Shown here: piece after piece, positions 34,510 to 36,443 of the stretch
Position numbering within the stretch: the stretch's first letter is position 1
How the letters are laid out: each line of letters starts with the position of its first letter
From: Candidatus Helarchaeota archaeon
GTDB lineage: Archaea > Asgardarchaeota > Lokiarchaeia > Helarchaeales > HEL-GB-A
DNA length: 36,443 bases
Direction of reading: 5' to 3'
Assembly: GCA_013375405.1 (NCBI GenBank)
Contig: JABXJU010000013.1
Location: 1 to 36,443, forward strand
The notes under the pieces: model-generated
Database searches by the model: none
What the model was told of the DNA's origin: nothing
What the model saw: the letters and a program-made list of their open reading frames with translations, nothing else
Program-made: the position numbers and the translations under genes

Positions 34510-35412
34510 ATGGACCTTACAATTGACCTTGCCGGATTAAAGTTACGGAATCCGACCATGTTATCATCCGGAGTCCTTGGGATTTCTAGCTCTTTGTTGA
34601 AACGGATTTATGAAGCAGGAGCGGGATGCGTTGTCACAAAATCTATCGGTCCTACCCCCCGGCATGGTTATTCAAATCCGTGTCTTGTGGAAGTATCCAG
34701 TGGTTACATAAACGCGATGGGTCTCCCAAATCCTGGGGTGGAGAATTTTTTGGAGGACTTGACTGAGTTACGCAAGATGAATATTCCAACAATTATTAGT
34801 ATTTTTGGAGAGGACGCACCTCAATTTGCCAATATCGCACGTGCAGTGGCCGAAAAAGGGGCAATGGGCCTTGAACTCAATATTTCTTGCCCTCATGCAG
34901 AAGTTTCAACAATAGGCCAAGATCCTGAAATTACAAAACGGGTTGTAAAAGCCGTTAAAAAGGCAGTATCTATCCCAATATTTGTAAAACTAACTCCGAA
35001 TGTAACAAATATCGTGGAAATTGCTGTTGCTGCTGAAACCGCAGGTGCGGATGGACTTACCGCCATTAACACAGTGCGCGCAATGACTATAGATATCTAT
35101 TCTAAGACCCCGATTCTTAATAATAAATATGGAGGATTATCAGGTCCCGCCATTAAACCAATTGCAATTCGTTGCATTTATGAAATCTATGAAAATGTAA
35201 AAATTCCCCTCATTGGAGTGGGTGGCATAACAACATGGCAGGATGGCATCGAATTTTTCCTTGCAGGTGCTTCTGCGCTCCAGATTGGCACCGGGATTAA
35301 ATATCATGGATTAACAATTTTTCAAGATATATGTGCTGGGATTAGTAACTACCTTACAACTGAGCATTATTCCAACCTTTCGGAAATAATAGGCGTGGCA
35401 CATGATGCGTGA
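34510..35412 (+). CDS. pyrD: Dihydroorotate dehydrogenase, catalytic subunit (class 1B)
   Basis: This FMN enzyme oxidises dihydroorotate to orotate in pyrimidine synthesis. The protein has about 300 residues. Visible are SSGVLG, VTKSIG (Lys44 FMN contact), YINAMGLPNPG (substrate Asn-Ala-x-Gly-Leu loop), ELNISCPHAE with the catalytic Cys127 typical of class 1, and the FMN phosphate site GVGGI...GASALQIGTG. GGAGG at 34497-34501 is 8 nt before ATG 34510, which I therefore prefer. ATG 34495 overlaps the Shine-Dalgarno and ATG 34504 is too close. PyrK follows after 9 nt, making this the NAD-linked class 1B enzyme. Confidence 0.93.
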   Translation: MDLTIDLAGLKLRNPTMLSSGVLGISSSLLKRIYEAGAGCVVTKSIGPTPRHGYSNPCLVEVSSGYINAMGLPNPGVENFLEDLTELRKMNIPTIISIFGEDAPQFANIARAVAEKGAMGLELNISCPHAEVSTIGQDPEITKRVVKAVKKAVSIPIFVKLTPNVTNIVEIAVAAETAGADGLTAINTVRAMTIDIYSKTPILNNKYGGLSGPAIKPIAIRCIYEIYENVKIPLIGVGGITTWQDGIEFFLAGASALQIGTGIKYHGLTIFQDICAGISNYLTTEHYSNLSEIIGVAHDA

Positions 35413-35421
35413 GGTGAAAAA

Positions 35422-36240
35422 TTGACGAATGAAATTGTAAATCGCCCAAACATGGTTACAATCTCAAAAATTCAGCAGGAAACCCCTCATATAAAGACTT
35501 TTTATTTTGAATTTGATAGAATCAGCAGGATCGCTTATCCTGGACAATTTCTAATGATCTGGATACCAAAAATCGATGAGATCCCTCTCAGCTTATCAGA
35601 AAGTCAGCCAGAACTAGCAATTAGCGTGAAAAACGTTGGAGAAGCAACTAATGCACTCCATTCTATGCAAGTTGGAGATAGGATTGGCATTCGCGGGCCT
35701 TATGGGCATGGCTTTTCCTTAAAGGGCGACTCCCTCCTGCTAATTGGAGGCGGGATCGGGATGGCACCTTTCCTATTTTTACTTCGCGAATTACGAAAAA
35801 GTCCAAGAAAAATCACCGTTATAAACGGAGCGCGAACTAAAACGGAACTATGTTTTCTGGAACAACTCCAAAAATTATCAAAAGATGGGATCGAATGTGT
35901 CTTCGTCACGGATGACGGAACTTATGGGGAAAACGGACTTGCTAGCGACATTGCCATCCAAAAACTCCACGATGGTGTATATGATCATGCCTACGCCTGT
36001 GGTCCTGAGCCCATGATTTGGGATATCTTCAAGACCACCGAAAAACTCAAAATCCCTCTGCAAGCGAGCCTCGAACGCCTAATGAAATGTGGAATTGGCT
36101 TATGTGGGCAGTGCTGTCTAGATCCTGTTGGGTATCGCGTTTGTATTGAAGGCCCTATTCTTAATAGTGAGATACTTCGAAAAATTTCAGATTTTGGAAA
36201 ATTTAAACGAACTTTTACAGGAAAAAAAGTAGAACTTTAA
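35422..36240 (+). CDS. pyrK: Dihydroorotate dehydrogenase electron-transfer subunit
   Basis: PyrK passes electrons from PyrD to NAD+ through FAD and a [2Fe-2S] cluster. The 272-residue protein has an FAD-binding barrel (PGQFLMIW, PLSLSE), an NAD-binding part (LLLIGGGIGMAPFLFLLREL, YACGPEPM) and C-terminal cluster ligands in MKCGIGLCGQC...VCIEGP, with Cys223, 228, 231 and 241 in the family spacing. The start is TTG 35422, with GAGGTGA 5-6 nt upstream that overlaps the pyrD stop. The two genes are clearly cotranslated and the products form a heterotetramer in known cases. Confidence 0.93.
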   Translation: MTNEIVNRPNMVTISKIQQETPHIKTFYFEFDRISRIAYPGQFLMIWIPKIDEIPLSLSESQPELAISVKNVGEATNALHSMQVGDRIGIRGPYGHGFSLKGDSLLLIGGGIGMAPFLFLLRELRKSPRKITVINGARTKTELCFLEQLQKLSKDGIECVFVTDDGTYGENGLASDIAIQKLHDGVYDHAYACGPEPMIWDIFKTTEKLKIPLQASLERLMKCGIGLCGQCCLDPVGYRVCIEGPILNSEILRKISDFGKFKRTFTGKKVEL

Positions 36241-36263
36241 AGAGTGCTCTATTCTTCACTCTT
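36240..36263. terminator. Hairpin between convergent genes
   Basis: AAGAGTG and CACTCTT form a perfect 7-bp stem with a 10-nt loop, sitting on the pyrK stop and the stop of the opposing gene. It may act as a bidirectional end signal, though archaeal termination does not require a hairpin. Confidence 0.35.
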
Positions 36264-36443
36264 AAGACCTATAATTCCGCCAAGAATAATAAAAGCTGGT
36301 ATTATTATCTCCCGCAGATATCTATGAAATCTTTGCATCCTCACAGGGGTAGGTAAACCTGTTCCAGGACCAATACCCCGATACAAATTAACAATCTCCC
36401 AAACCATAAAAGCCGCTGCGCAAATAAGGCTTAGGAGGCTACC
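36249..36443 (-). CDS. Membrane protein, C-terminal part (cut by window edge)
   Basis: An open frame enters from the window end and stops at TAG 36249-36251, giving the last 64 residues. They contain two hydrophobic stretches (LLSLICAAAFMVWEIV and IIIPAFIILGGIIGL) separated by a polar Gly/Pro/Arg loop (YRGIGPGTGLPTPVRMQRFH). No family is recognised. Frame, hydrophobic pattern and convergent placement against pyrK support a real gene, but its start and length are unknown. Confidence 0.55.
   Translation of the reverse strand, partial: GSLLSLICAAAFMVWEIVNLYRGIGPGTGLPTPVRMQRFHRYLREIIIPAFIILGGIIGLKSEE

Noticed and set aside
1..36443. tRNA, rRNA, CRISPR arrays
   Set aside because: No cloverleaf with a GGTTCRA-type arm, no rRNA-like stretch and no regularly spaced repeats were found by reading; weak tRNA candidates could be missed without a covariance search.

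Overview
The window is archaeal chromosome. It carries two thermosome (group II chaperonin) subunits, a Nop5-fibrillarin-RNase HII operon, CDP-archaeol synthase, a B-family DNA polymerase, a PHP-type family X polymerase, THEP1 NTPase, a COG1395-type regulator and the two-subunit PyrD-PyrK dihydroorotate dehydrogenase. Gene starts often have Shine-Dalgarno sequences (AGGTGA, GGAGG) or TATA boxes at leaderless distance. Bacterial-type GrpE/DnaK/DnaJ, many AT-rich membrane-protein genes and a multi-winged-helix regulator would suit an Asgard-like or other mesophilic archaeon, but no marker here settles the lineage.

Layout. 1-5.1 kb: accessory zone with the 3' end of a transposase, an ICMT-like membrane methyltransferase, two radical SAM genes, a frameshifted SAM methyltransferase and a conserved small unknown. 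5.2-9.2 kb: ACC deaminase/D-cysteine desulfhydrase-like enzyme, a large unknown membrane protein and CarS (membrane lipid synthesis). 9.3-13.9 kb: a GC-rich B-family polymerase lacking proofreading residues, a ZIP metal transporter, a third radical SAM protein and a Cys-rich unknown. 14.1-18.4 kb: a winged-helix regulator, a pair of cell-surface proteins, and an intact insertion sequence whose terminal inverted repeats and 9-bp target duplication can be read directly. It has cut the last 20 residues off the second surface protein. 18.3-23.1 kb: THEP1, UppP, then on the minus strand a DUF2804-type protein, PolX and two small genes found by reading the gap. 23.1-31.7 kb: a one-strand protein-folding block, thermosome-thermosome-grpE-dnaK-dnaJ, followed by a COG1395 regulator. 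31.7-34.4 kb: minus-strand Nop5-fibrillarin-RNase HII. 34.5-36.2 kb: pyrD-pyrK. 36.25 kb to the end: 3' part of an unknown membrane protein.

Points worth attention: Nop5 appears to start at an AUU codon behind a perfect Shine-Dalgarno, and a small zinc-ribbon gene has only AUA/AUU available behind AGGAGG. The insertion sequence is resolved to the base. The polymerase has lost its exonuclease acids but kept both polymerase metal-binding aspartates. Several promoter regions carry paired palindromes or direct repeats that look like operators. No tRNA, rRNA or CRISPR array was seen. I did not find a clearly new multi-gene defence or metabolic system.
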